Below the pieces are notes generated by a model, which ran no database searches, was not told where the DNA came from, and was given only the letters and a program-made list of their open reading frames with translations. The translations under genes were made by a program, and so were the position numbers. This document shows positions 48,546-61,218 of a DNA stretch of 64,000 nucleotides, one piece after another. How positions within the stretch are numbered: position 1 is the first letter of the stretch; each line of letters begins with the position of its first letter. The stretch comes from Fasciola hepatica (Eukaryota; Platyhelminthes; Trematoda; Plagiorchiida; Fasciolidae), in the NCBI GenBank assembly GCA_948099385.1, contig CANUEZ040000164.1:4478501-4542500 (forward strand), given 5' to 3'.

Positions 48546-51534
48546 CATTTTTCGGATACCTATTTGACGTAACGGTCGAGGTAATTACAACGTTTCGGTT
48601 GAAAATTCATACTGCCTAAGGCATTGACCATAAAACAATGCCACTGGAATAAAGTCATCATTGTCATCATCGTGAACACTAACATTTGAAATGAAATCAG
48701 AGTTTTGAACAGGTTGAACGTGTATGCCTAATAAGTCGATGTTCACGGTGCGCAGGTCTTTCGAGAATGTTTTGCACGCAAATGTTTCCCATAGATGTGC
48801 ACTTCGTTAACGCTGTCCGCCTGAGGTAAAACGGCGAGCGTGCAAACTTACTTCTCCAAAATCATTTCGATCAGAACAACAATTCAAATTTATGTTGATA
48901 GGTTGCTCTTCCACGAATGTCGAAGTAGATTGAAACAAATGATCCTATGGAAGATCACTTTAAATTCTATTAGGATTATACCGTGCCCGGTCCTCACCAG
49001 ACGTTTGCCAGTCACACTGAACCCAAAATTTGAATGAGCTTCATTTTGTTCCCAACTGCACTGCTATAACCTAGGTCAGATCGCTTTTAGGATAAAGAAT
49101 CATATGCGCTTCACAATTCTACACGTTTCTCTATTAGCTTTGTAGATCGTAATTGGAACTCAGTTCCATCTGGAAGTTAAATCTATGCCTTGGTGCCTAA
49201 GACACAAAACACTTATGCTAATTTACTACCAAATGTAAGAATAACTCGAGCATGTGTTACCCATAGGATTGTCGTAGAAATTCACATAGAAATAATGTCA
49301 CCCATGAGACGAAATCGAAAACTCTAAGCCAAACGATTCTGGAAAGAATTTTGCGATGCTGTGTTTTAAACCTAACTGATACAACCCGCAGAATACCACA
49401 AGAGGACCAGGTCCGCCTGACCATCCCATGAACTACATAGTTCAATTTGATGCCACCTTCGAATATGAGTCTGTGTGACGTCGGTGTATCAAGGTTCCAT
49501 ATTCAACCCATGAGACTGTATTCACGGTATGACATATACTGAGATAATGCAGTGGGATGTTCTCGAAAACTTTGTGGGTCGCTACTGTATTGTGTGCGTA
49601 TTTGTTACCATCAGTATCACTTGCCGCTTACTGAAGTTGTAAAAATTTGATTGTCAATAGAAGAAGCATGGTAATGGAATAGTTTCAAGGCTCATAATAA
49701 TGAATTTTACAACGAAGATGAAGCTGAGGGAAATAAAAGTTCCCCTTACGTTCCCTCGATTTTTCTCTCACGGTTTTAGCCCAACCGCCAGTTGCAAACT
49801 GTGGGAACCAAAGCCTGCATTTGCGTGATGGGCAAAATACATTTACCATTCCGGAACGCGATGGACCTAGAGAATGTGTTTACAATTTGACAAGCGAAAA
49901 CGACACGATAATCAATTTTATCTTGGTTACCACGTCTGTGAGTTATTCCTCTTCACACCAAAACCTATCACCATAGAGTCACGGTACTACAGTATATACT
50001 TCACCATAAATGAAATGCTCATTCATTGATGTTCATCTTTGCAGATAGGAACAAAGGATGGAAAATGTGATCAAGATTATATCACGGTTGGAGATTCGGA
50101 AAATGACCTGCCACATCCACGGTATATTGCATGCGGTAGGGATGGGCCAAAGTTGGAATTCTATTCCACGGGAAATCGGATGACAGTCAAATTAGTGGTA
50201 AAAAGTCAACTGGATAAAGTCTCAGTCTCGGCTGTTGCAATACCTAGTGAGTACCTTGCTTTGTATAAAATGGTTTCAAAAATGAAAGCCTCTTTTGTCA
50301 TTTCGATCACGGGATTGCAAACATTTCATCTCCGTTTTCATACTTCACTCATTGCAAACGTGTTTTGAATAATAAATGAAACCTGAATTATTTGCATTGC
50401 AGTTCACATTAGACGGAACGTTCTTCCTGAATGTGGGAACCATGTGATTCACATTGGAACGGGACGTACAGAATTTATATTCCCACCAACTGGAATCAGC
50501 CTGAGAAGAGAAACTAGCTGTCGCTACTTTTTGCTTGGGAATAACAGTGGAGATGGAAATATGACATTCCGTTTCCAATCCCTAAATGTGAGCAGATGAT
50601 TAAAGTAGAACGTATCTTGTTATCATTCATTTCACTATTGGGAATGGATGCACTTTTCCAATTCTTCCATGTCTAACGCATGTTTTGTCCTTTCATCATC
50701 TCAACAACAGATTCCAAACAAGGACAAATGTAATTCAGATTTTGTGAACGTTGTAAATGAAGAAGACTTCGTACTAGCACGGCTTTGTGGCACTACGACA
50801 CCATCGAACAATATAACAGCTGCAGGCAATGCGCTTACGATAGAGGTGCAAGTGAGGACTAATCCGGCAAACAGCTTCTTCAAAGGATACATCTACCACG
50901 GTAAATACGATCAGCTCAAGTGAAATAATCGTTCCTCTCTAAATCCAGTTAAATGCTGTCTCATCTATTGCGACTCAAACTTAGATGAGGCTCAATAATT
51001 CGATGTGAAATATGTTGTTGCTTTTCAGAGAGTTCGAAACCGATTCACGAAACGTCTACAAGTGCACCAATACTAACAACAGTGGGAACGACATCAGCGC
51101 AAACAGGTGAGTATACACTAGTATTTTTCCGATTCCCCTAACACTTACTGGCTCAGTGACTCCGAGAGAAATACACGGCTAATCCTATTTCACAATTCAT
51201 AGTATGAATAGCCGACATCGAATGAAAAAATCGAACATCAACTGTAATATTTTACGTATATTGGGGCAAATCAGATCAGGGAATCTTCAGCGCAAATTAC
51301 CAAATCGGGAAAATTGCTGATCACATTAGTTGCAATCTGTACATGACATGATGTCATAGAACTGCGTGCTTGTGGTAACGGTATGATATCAATGCGCAAT
51401 TCTCATCGGCCAAAGTAGTTACTTATTCGGGAAACGGCTTCAATGGCTGTTTGCAACAAACATAACGAACCATCAGTTCTAAGTGTGGTCGAAGACAGAT
51501 AAGATGTTCGACGTTGAAACAATTGTGTATACAT

Positions 51535-51571
<37 letters not shown>

Positions 51572-54554
51572 CATTTTTCGGATACCTATTTGACGTAACG
51601 GTCGAGGTAATTACAACGTTTCGGTTGAAAATTCATACTGCCTAAGGCATTGACCATAAAACAATGCCACTGGAATAAAGTCATCATTGTCATCATCGTG
51701 AACACTAACATTTGAAATGAAATCAGAGTTTTGAACAGGTTGAACGTGTATGCCTAATAAGTCGATGTTCACGGTGCGCAGGTCTTTCGAGAATGTTTTG
51801 CACGCAAATGTTTCCCATAGATGTGCACTTCGTTAACGATGTCCGCCTGAGGTAAAACGGCGAGCGTGCAAACGTACTTCTCCAAAATCATTTCGATCAG
51901 AACAACAATTCAAATTTATGTTGATAGGTTGCTCTTCCACGAATGTCGAAGTAGATTGAAACAAATGATCCTATGGAAGATCACTTTAAATTCTATTAGG
52001 ATTATACCGTGCCCGGTCCTCACCAGACGTTTGCCAGTCACACTGAACCCAAAATTTGAATGAGCTTCATTTTGTTCCCAACTGCACTGCTATAACCTAG
52101 GTCAGATCGCTTTTAGGATAAAGAATCATATGCGCTTCACAATTCTACACGTTTCTCTATTAGCTTTGTAGATCGTAATTGGAACTCAGTTCCATCTGGA
52201 AGTTAAATCTATGCCTTGGTGCCTAAGACACAAAACACTTATGCTAATTTACTACCAAATGTAAGAATAACTCGAGCATGTGTTACCCATAGGATTGTCG
52301 TAGAAATTCACATAGAAATAATGTCACCCATGAGACGAAATCGAAAACTCTAAGCCAAACGATTCTGGAAAGAATTTTGCGATGCTGTGTTTTAAACCTA
52401 ACTGATACAACCCGCAGAATACCACAAGAGGACCAGGTCCGCCTGACCATCCCATGAACTACATAGTTCAATTTGATGCCACCTTCGAATATGAGTCTGT
52501 GTGACGTCGGTGTATCAAGGTTCCATATTCAACCCATGAGACTGTATTCACGGTATGACATATACTGAGATAATGCAGTGGGATGTTCTCGAATACTTTG
52601 TGGGTCGCTACTGTATCGTGTGCGTATTTGTTACCATCAGTATCACTTGCCGCTTACTGAAGTTGTAAAAATTTGATTGTCAATAGAAGAAGCATGGTAA
52701 TGGAATAGTTTCAAGGCTCATAATAATGAATTTTACAACGAAGATGAAGCTGAGGGAAATAAAAGTTCCCCTTACGTTCCCTCGATTTTTCTCTCACGGT
52801 TTTAGCCCAACCGCCAGTTGCAAACTGTGGGAACCAAAGCCTGCATTTGCGTGATGGGCAAAATACATTTACCATTCCGGAACGCGATGGACCTAGAGAA
52901 TGTGTTTACAATTTGACAAGCGAAAACGACACGATAATCAATTTTATCTTGGTTACCACGTCTGTGAGTTATTCCTCTTCACACCAAAACCTATCACCAT
53001 AGAGTCACGGTACTACAGTATATACTTCACCATAAATGAAATGCTCATTCATTGATGTTCATCTTTGCAGATAGGAACAAAGGATGGAAAATGTGATCAA
53101 GATTATATCACGGTTGGAGATTCGGAAAATGACCTGCCACATCCACGGTATATTGCATGCGGTAGGGATGGGCCAAAGTTGGAATTCTATTCCACGGGAA
53201 ATCGGATGACAGTCAAATTAGTGGTAAAAAGTCAACTGGATAAAGTCTCAGTCTCGGCTGTTGCAATACCTAGTGAGTACCTTGCTTTGTATAAAATGGT
53301 TTCAAAAATGAAAGCCTCTTTTGTCATTTCGATCACGGGATTGCAAACATTTCATCTCCGTTTTCATACTTCACTCATTGCAAACGTGTTTTGAATAATA
53401 AATGAAACCTGAATTATTTGCATTGCAGTTCACATTAGACGGAACGTTCTTCCTGAATGTGGGAACCATGTGATTCACATTGGAACGGGACGTACAGAAT
53501 TTATATTCCCACCAACTGGAATCAGCCTGAGAAGAGAAACTAGCTGTCGCTACTTTTTGCTTGGGAATAACAGTGGAGATGGAAATATGACATTCCGTTT
53601 CCAATCCCTAAATGTGAGCAGATGATTAAAGTAGAACGTATCTTGTTATCATTCATTTCACTATTGGGAATGGATGCACTTTTCCAATTCTTCCATGTCT
53701 AACGCATGTTTTGTCCTTTCATCATCTCAACAACAGATTCCAAACAAGGACAAATGTAATTCAGATTTTGTGAACGTTGTAAATGAAGAAGACTTCGTAC
53801 TAGCACGGCTTTGTGGCACTACGACACCATCGAACAATATAACAGCTGCAGGCAATGCGCTTACGATAGAGGTGCAAGTGAGGACTAATCCGGCAAACAG
53901 CTTCTTCAAAGGATACATCTACCACGGTAAATACGATCAGCTCAAGTGAAATAATCGTTCCTCTCTAAATCCAGTTAAATGCTGTCTCATCTATTGCGAC
54001 TCAAACTTAGATGAGGCTCAATAATTCGATGTGAAATATGTTGTTGCTTTTCAGAGAGTTCGAAACCGATTCACGAAACGTCTACAAGTGCACCAATACT
54101 AACAACAGTGGGAACGACATCAGCGCAAACAGGTGAGTATACACTAGTATTTTTCCGATTCCCCTAACACTTACTGGCTCAGTGACTCCGAGAGAAATAC
54201 ACGGCTAATCCTATTTCACAATTCATAGTATGAATAGCCGACATCGAATGAAAAAATCGAACATCAACTGTAATATTTTACGTATATTGGGGCAAATCAG
54301 ATCAGGGAATCTTCAGCGCAAATTACCAAATCGGGAAAATTGCTGATCACATTAGTTGCAATCTGTATATGACATGATGTCATAGAACTGCGTGCTTGTG
54401 GTAACGGTATGATATCAATGCGCAATTCTCATCGGCCAAAGTAGTTACTTATTCGGGAAACGGCTTCAATGGCTGTTTGCAACAAACATAACGAACCATC
54501 AGTTCTAAGTGTGGTCGAAGACAGATAAGATGTTCGACGTTGAAACAATTGTGT

Positions 54555-54595
<41 letters not shown>

Positions 54596-57584
54596 CATTT
54601 TTCGGATACCTATTTGACGTAACGGTCGAGGTAATTACAACGTTTCGGTTGAAAATATATACTGCCTAAGGCATTGACCATAAAACAATGCCACTGGAAT
54701 AAAGTCATCATTGTCATCATCGTGAACACTAACATTTGAAATGAAATCAGAGTTTTGAACAGGTTGAACGTGTATGCCTAATAAGTCGATGTTCACGGTG
54801 CGCAGGTCTTTCGAGAATGTTTTGCACGCAAATGTTTCCCATAGATGTGCACTTCGTTAACGATGTCCGCCTGAGGTAAAACGGCGAGCGTGCAAACTTA
54901 CTTCTCCAAAATCATTTCGATCAGAACAACAATTCAAATTTATGTTGATAGGTTGCTCTTCCACGAATGTCGAAGTAGATTGAAACAAATGATCCTATGG
55001 AAGATCACTTTAAATTCTATTAGGATTATACCGTGCCCGGTCCTCACCAGACGTTTGCCAGTCACACTGAACCCAAAATTTGAATGAGCTTCATTTTGTT
55101 CCCAACTGCACTGCTATAACCTAGGTCAGATCGCTTTTAGGATAAAGAATCATATGCGCTTCACAATTCTACACGTTTCTCTATTAGCTTTGTAGATCGT
55201 AATTGGAACTCAGTTCCATCTGGAAGTTAAATCTATGCCTTGGTGCCTAAGACACAAAACACTTATGCTAATTTACTACCAAATGTAAGAATAACTCGAG
55301 CATGTGTTACCCATAGGATTGTCGTAGAAATTCACATAGAAATAATGTCACCCATGAGACGAAATCGAAAACTCTAAGCCAAACGATTCTGGAAAGAATT
55401 TTGCGATGCTGTGTTTTAAACCTAACTGATACAACCCGCAGAATACCACAAGAGGACCAGGTCCGCCTGACCATCCCATGAACTACATAGTTCAATTTGA
55501 TGCCACCTTCGAATATGAGTCTGTGTGACGTCGGTGTATCAAGGTTCCATATTCAACCCATGAGACTGTATTCACGGTATGACATATACTGAGATAATGC
55601 AGTGGGATGTTCTCGAATACTTTGTGGGTCGCTACTGTATCGTGTGCGTATTTGTTACCATCAGTATCACTTGCCGCTTACTGAAGTTGTAAAAATTTGA
55701 TTGTCAATAGAAGAAGCATGGTAATGGAATAGTTTCAAGGCTCATAATAATGAATTTTACAACGAAGATGAAACTGAGGGAAATAAAAGTTCCCCTTACG
55801 TTCCCTCGATTTTTTTCTCACGGTTTTAGCCCAACCGCCAGTTGCAAACTGTGGGAACCAAAGCCTGCATTTGCGTGATGGGCAAAATACATTTACCATT
55901 CCGGAACGCGATGGACCTAGAGAATGTGTTTACAATTTGACAAGCGAAAACGACACGATAATCAATTTTATCTTGGTTACCACGTCTGTGAGTTATTCCT
56001 CTTCACACCAAAACCTATCACCATAGAGTCACGGTACTACAGTATATACTTCACCATAAATGAAATGCTCATTCATTGATGTTCATCTTTGCAGATAGGA
56101 ACAAAGGATGGAAAATGTGATCAAGATTATATCACGGTTGGAGATTCGGAAAATGACCTGCCACATCCACGGTATATTGCATGCGGTAGGGATGGGCCAA
56201 AGTTGGAATTCTATTCCACGGGAAATCGGATGACAGTCAAATTAGTGGTAAAAAGTCAACTGGATAAAGTCTCAGTCTCGGCTGTTGCAATACCTAGTGA
56301 GTACCTTGCTTTGTATAAAATGGTTTCAAAAATGAAAGCCTCTTTTGTCATTTCGATCACGGGATTGCAAACATTTCATCTCCGTTTTCATACTTCACTC
56401 ATTGCAAACGTGTTTTGAATAATAAATGAAACCTGAATTATTTGCATTGCAGTTCACATTAGACGGAACGTTCTTCCTGAATGTGGGAACCATGTGATTC
56501 ACATTGGAACGGGACGTACAGAATTTATATTCCCACCAACTGGAATCAGCCTGAGAAGAGAAACTAGCTGTCGCTACTTTTTGCTTGGGAATAACAGTGG
56601 AGATGGAAATATGACATTCCGTTTCCAATCCCTAAATGTGAGCAGATGATTAAAGTAGAACGTATCTTGTTATCATTCATTTCACTATTGGGAATGGATG
56701 CACTTTTCCAATTCTTCCATGTCTAACGCATGTTTTGTCCTTTCATCATCTCAACAACAGATTCCAAACAAGGACAAATGTAATTCAGATTTTGTGAACG
56801 TTGTAAATGAAGAAGACTTCGTACTAGCACGGCTTTGTGGCACTACGACACCATCGAACAATATAACAGCTGCAGGCAATGCGCTTACGATAGAGGTGCA
56901 AGTGAGGACTAATCCGGCAAACAGCTTCTTCAAAGGATACATCTACCACGGTAAATACGATCAGCTCAAGTGAAATAATCGTTCCTCTCTAAATCCAGTT
57001 AAATGCTGTCTCATCTATTGCGACTCAAACTTAGATGAGGCTCAATAATTCGATGTGAAATATGTTGTTGCTTTTCAGAGAGTTCGAAACCGATTCACGA
57101 AACGTCTACAAGTGCACCAATACTAACAACAGTGGGAACGACATCAGCGCAAACAGGTGAGTATACACTAGTATTTTTCCGATTCCCCTAACACTTACTG
57201 GCTCAGTGACTCCGAGAGAAATACACGGCTAATCCTATTTCACAATTCATAGTATGAATAGCCGACATCGAATGAAAAAATCGAACATCAACTGTAATAT
57301 TTTACGTATATTGGGGCAAATCAGATCAGGGAATCTTCAGCGCAAATTACCAAATCGGGAAAATTGCTGATCACATTAGTTGCAATCTGTACATGACATG
57401 ATGTCATAGAACTGCGTGCTTGTGGTAACGGTATGATATCAATGCGCAATTCTCATCGGCCAAAGTAGTTACTTATTCGGGAAACGGCTTCAATGGCTGT
57501 TTGCAACAAACATAACGAACCATCAGTTCTAAGTGTGGTCGAAGACAGATAAGATGTTCGACGTTGAAACAATTGTGTATACAT

Positions 57585-57621
<37 letters not shown>

Positions 57622-60600
57622 CATTTTTCGGATACCTATTTGACGTAACGGTCGAGGTAATTACAACGTTTCGGTTGAAAATTCATACTGCCTAAGGCAT
57701 TGACCATAAAACAATGCCACTGGAATAAAGTCATCATTGTCATCATCGTGAACACTAACATTTGAAATGAAATCAGAGTTTTGAACAGGTTGAACGTGTA
57801 TGCCTAATAAGTCGATGTTCACGGTGCGCAGGTCTTTCGAGAATGTTTTGCACGCAAATGTTTCCCATAGATGTGCACTTCGTTAACGATGTCCGCCTGA
57901 GGTAAAACGGCGAGCGTGCAAACTTACTTCTCCAAAATCATTTCGATCAGAACAACAATTCAAATTTATGTTGATAGGTTGCTCTTCCACGAATGTCGAA
58001 GTAGATTGAAACAAATGATCCTATGGAAGATCACTTTAAATTCTATTAGGATTATACCGTGCCCGGTCCTCACCAGACGTTTGCCAGTCACACTGAACCC
58101 AAAATTTGAATGAGCTTCATTTTGTTCCCAACTGCACTGCTATAACCTAGGTCAGATCGCTTTTAGGATAAAGAATCATATGCGCTTCACAATTCTACAC
58201 GTTTCTCTATTAGCTTTGTAGATCGTAATTGGAACTCAGTTCCATCTGGAAGTTAAATCTATGCCTTGGTGCCTAAGACACAAAACACTTATGCTAATTT
58301 ACTACCAAATGTAAGAATAACTCGAGCATGTGTTACCCATAGGATTGTCGTAGAAATTCACATAGAAATAATGTCACCCATGAGACGAAATCGAAAACTC
58401 TAAGCCAAACGATTCTGGAAAGAATTTTGCGATGCTGTGTTTTAAACCTAACTGATACAACCCGCAGAATACCACAAGAGGACCAGGTCCGCCTGACCAT
58501 CCCATGAACTACATAGTTCAATTTGATGCCACCTTCGAATATGAGTCTGTGTGACGTCGGTGTATCAAGGTTCCATATTCAACCCATGAGACTGTATTCA
58601 CGGTATGACATATACTGAGATAATGCAGTGGGATGTTCTCGAATACTTTGTGGGTCGCTACTGTATCGTGTGCGTATTTGTTACCATCAGTATCACTTGC
58701 CGCTTACTGAAGTTGTAAAAATTTGATTGTCAATAGAAGAAGCATGGTAATGGAATAGTTTCAAGGCTCATAATAATGAATTTTACAACGAAGATGAAGC
58801 TGAGGGAAATAAAAGTTCCCCTTACGTTCCCTCGATTTTTCTCTCACGGTTTTAGCCCAACCGCCAGTTGCAAACTGTGGGAACCAAAGCCTGCATTTGC
58901 GTGATGGGCAAAATACATTTACCATTCCGGAACGCGATGGACCTAGAGAATGTGTTTACAATTTGACAAGCGAAAACGACACGATAATCAATTTTATCTT
59001 GGTTACCACGTCTGTGAGTTATTCCTCTTCACACCAAAACCTATCACCATAGAGTCACGGTACTACAGTATATACTTCACCATAAATGAAATGCTCATTC
59101 ATTGATGTTCATCTTTGCAGATAGGAACAAAGGATGGAAAATGTGATCAAGATTATATCACGGTTGGAGATTCGGAAAATGACCTGCCACATCCACGGTA
59201 TATTGCATGCGGTAGGGATGGGCCAAAGTTGGAATTCTATTCCACGGGAAATCGGATGACAGTCAAATTAGTGGTAAAAAGTCAACTGGATAAAGTCTCA
59301 GTCTCGGCTGTTGCAATACCTAGTGAGTACCTTGCTTTGTATAAAATGGTTTCAAAAATGAAAGCCTCTTTTGTCATTTCGATCACGGGATTGCAAACAT
59401 TTCATCTCCGTTTTCATACTTCACTCATTGCAAACGTGTTTTGAATAATAAATGAAACCTGAATTATTTGCATTGCAGTTCACATTAGACGGAACGTTCT
59501 TCCTGAATGTGGGAACCATGTGATTCGCATTGGAACGGGACGTACAGAATTTATATTCCCACCAACTGGAATCAGCCTGAGAAGAGAAACTAGCTGTCGC
59601 TACTTTTTGCTTGGGAATAACAGTGGAGATGGAAATATGACATTCCGTTTCCAATCCCTAAATGTGAGCAGATGAATGTAGTGAATTATTTGCTGTTGAT
59701 ATTCATATTGCTATCGAGAACAAATTCACTTGTCAAACTCTTCCATGTCTAACACATTTTTGTCTTTTCATCATTTGAACAACAGATTCCAAACGAGGAC
59801 AAATGTAGATCAGATTTTGTGAACGTTTTAAATGAGAATGATATGGTAATAGCACGGCACTGTGGCACTATGACACCATCGAACAATATAACAGCTGCAG
59901 GCAATGCGCTTACGATAGAGGTGCAAGTGAGGACTAATCCGGCAAACAGCTTCTTCAAAGGATACATCTACCACGGTAAATATGAATGAAGCACAAATAT
60001 TTTCTCGTCGTTCACGTTTATTCGACTGCTATCTTCACTGTTGACACTCAAAATCAGATTGAGCTCAATAATTTTATGTGAAATATGTTGTTCCTCCTCA
60101 GCGATGTTCAAACCGAGTCCCAAAGCGTTTACAAAGGCACCAACACAAACGACAGAAGAAATGACGAAAACCGAAACAAGTAAGTGTGTATTTACCAATA
60201 TTCCAGCTGCACCAGCAGCTACTGACTTATTGACTATCAAAGGAACACAAAACAAAATCTCATTCACAAATTATTGCAATAAAAATTGAACATGAAATGA
60301 CATGGCCAAATATCCGATGCAACGAAATACTTCAAACTGATTCAACGTAGTCGCCAAGCTTCGAAAAAAGATCCCAGATGAGGAGAGTTTTACATCTGAT
60401 TATTTGCCCAGTTCAACACGAAGATGGTATCATGGTAGCAAGTCGATGTGGTGATATTCCACGATCGACGGATGTTTGATCAGAAGGGAATGCGCCATCG
60501 TTATCAGTGCGAGTAAATACTCATACGGCGAATGGCTTAGATATATGTTTGAGAGGTTACTAATAAACAGTGAGTTTCGAGTAAGGCCGATGAGGTTTTC

Positions 60601-61164
60601 GATGATCATCGTCGATACAGAGACATTTACTGAATATGTGACAAAAGTAAAATGGGGATATACAAAAGCATTCCGTTGGAAATATATAATACTAGCTACT
60701 GCAAAAATCGATCACATAACAGCAACAGCATTAGCATTCAAAATCATAAATAACATCATATCCATTATCACCAATAAAATCACCATCAATAGTGTCGTCA
60801 AATTCAGCATCATCAGCATCACTCACATCAACATGAAGATCAACATGACGTACATTTATAAACACCAGACGCAGATCAATAAAATGATCGGAAATATATA
60901 TCGCAAAACTAAACCAGCTCCATCATCCACATCATTGTCAACAATAACAGCAAGGAAATTGTGAACAAATCAATATCCAGAACAACATCACCAACTTCAA
61001 CATCATCATTATTATCACCCACCTGATCGTCATCAACATCACACTCATCGTCTTCATAATCATCAACAACATCACAATCATCACCATCAGCATAATCATC
61101 AAAGACATTCTCATAAACATCAAAATCAATATCATCAACATCGTCATCATCATCATCATCATCC

Positions 61165-61218
<54 letters not shown>

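Larger units (their letters stand above)
45478..57621. repeat. (AT)n microsatellite in each inter-cassette intron
   Basis: Five occurrences, one per full unit: about 45478-45519, 48501-48545, 51526-51571, 54552-54595 and 57576-57621. Each is an AT run interrupted by AAAT. Units 2, 3 and 5 begin GTATACATATAT; units 1 and 4 begin GTATATATAT. They mark unit identity and account for the 2-4 bp differences in unit length. Confidence 0.9.
43203..59675 (+). repeat. Tandem array of about 3.02-3.03 kb units (5.4 copies)
   Basis: Homology starts at CATGTGTTAC (43203; repeated at 46225 and so on at offsets of 3022, 3026, 3026, 3024 and 3026). It ends at 59675, where the sixth copy switches to diverged sequence. 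Each unit includes about 530 bp upstream of cassette exon 1, the five exons and most of a 1.7 kb inter-cassette intron. Only about a dozen variable sites were noted besides AT-tract length. A diverged seventh unit (about 62170-63640) is separated by 2.3 kb. Confidence 0.95.

Noticed and set aside
43203..59675. Array as a non-coding satellite or pure assembly artefact
   Set aside because: Each unit has intact exons with conserved phases and CUB residues, and units differ at specific sites in a non-uniform pattern, which argues against simple copying by the assembler. Copy number still needs long-read confirmation.
60476..60964. 162-codon plus-strand open frame in the cassette 6-7 intron
   Set aside because: Its second half is ATC-repeat-derived low complexity, and the first half has no recognisable domain. 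It lies in an intron of the CUB gene with no splice or promoter evidence.
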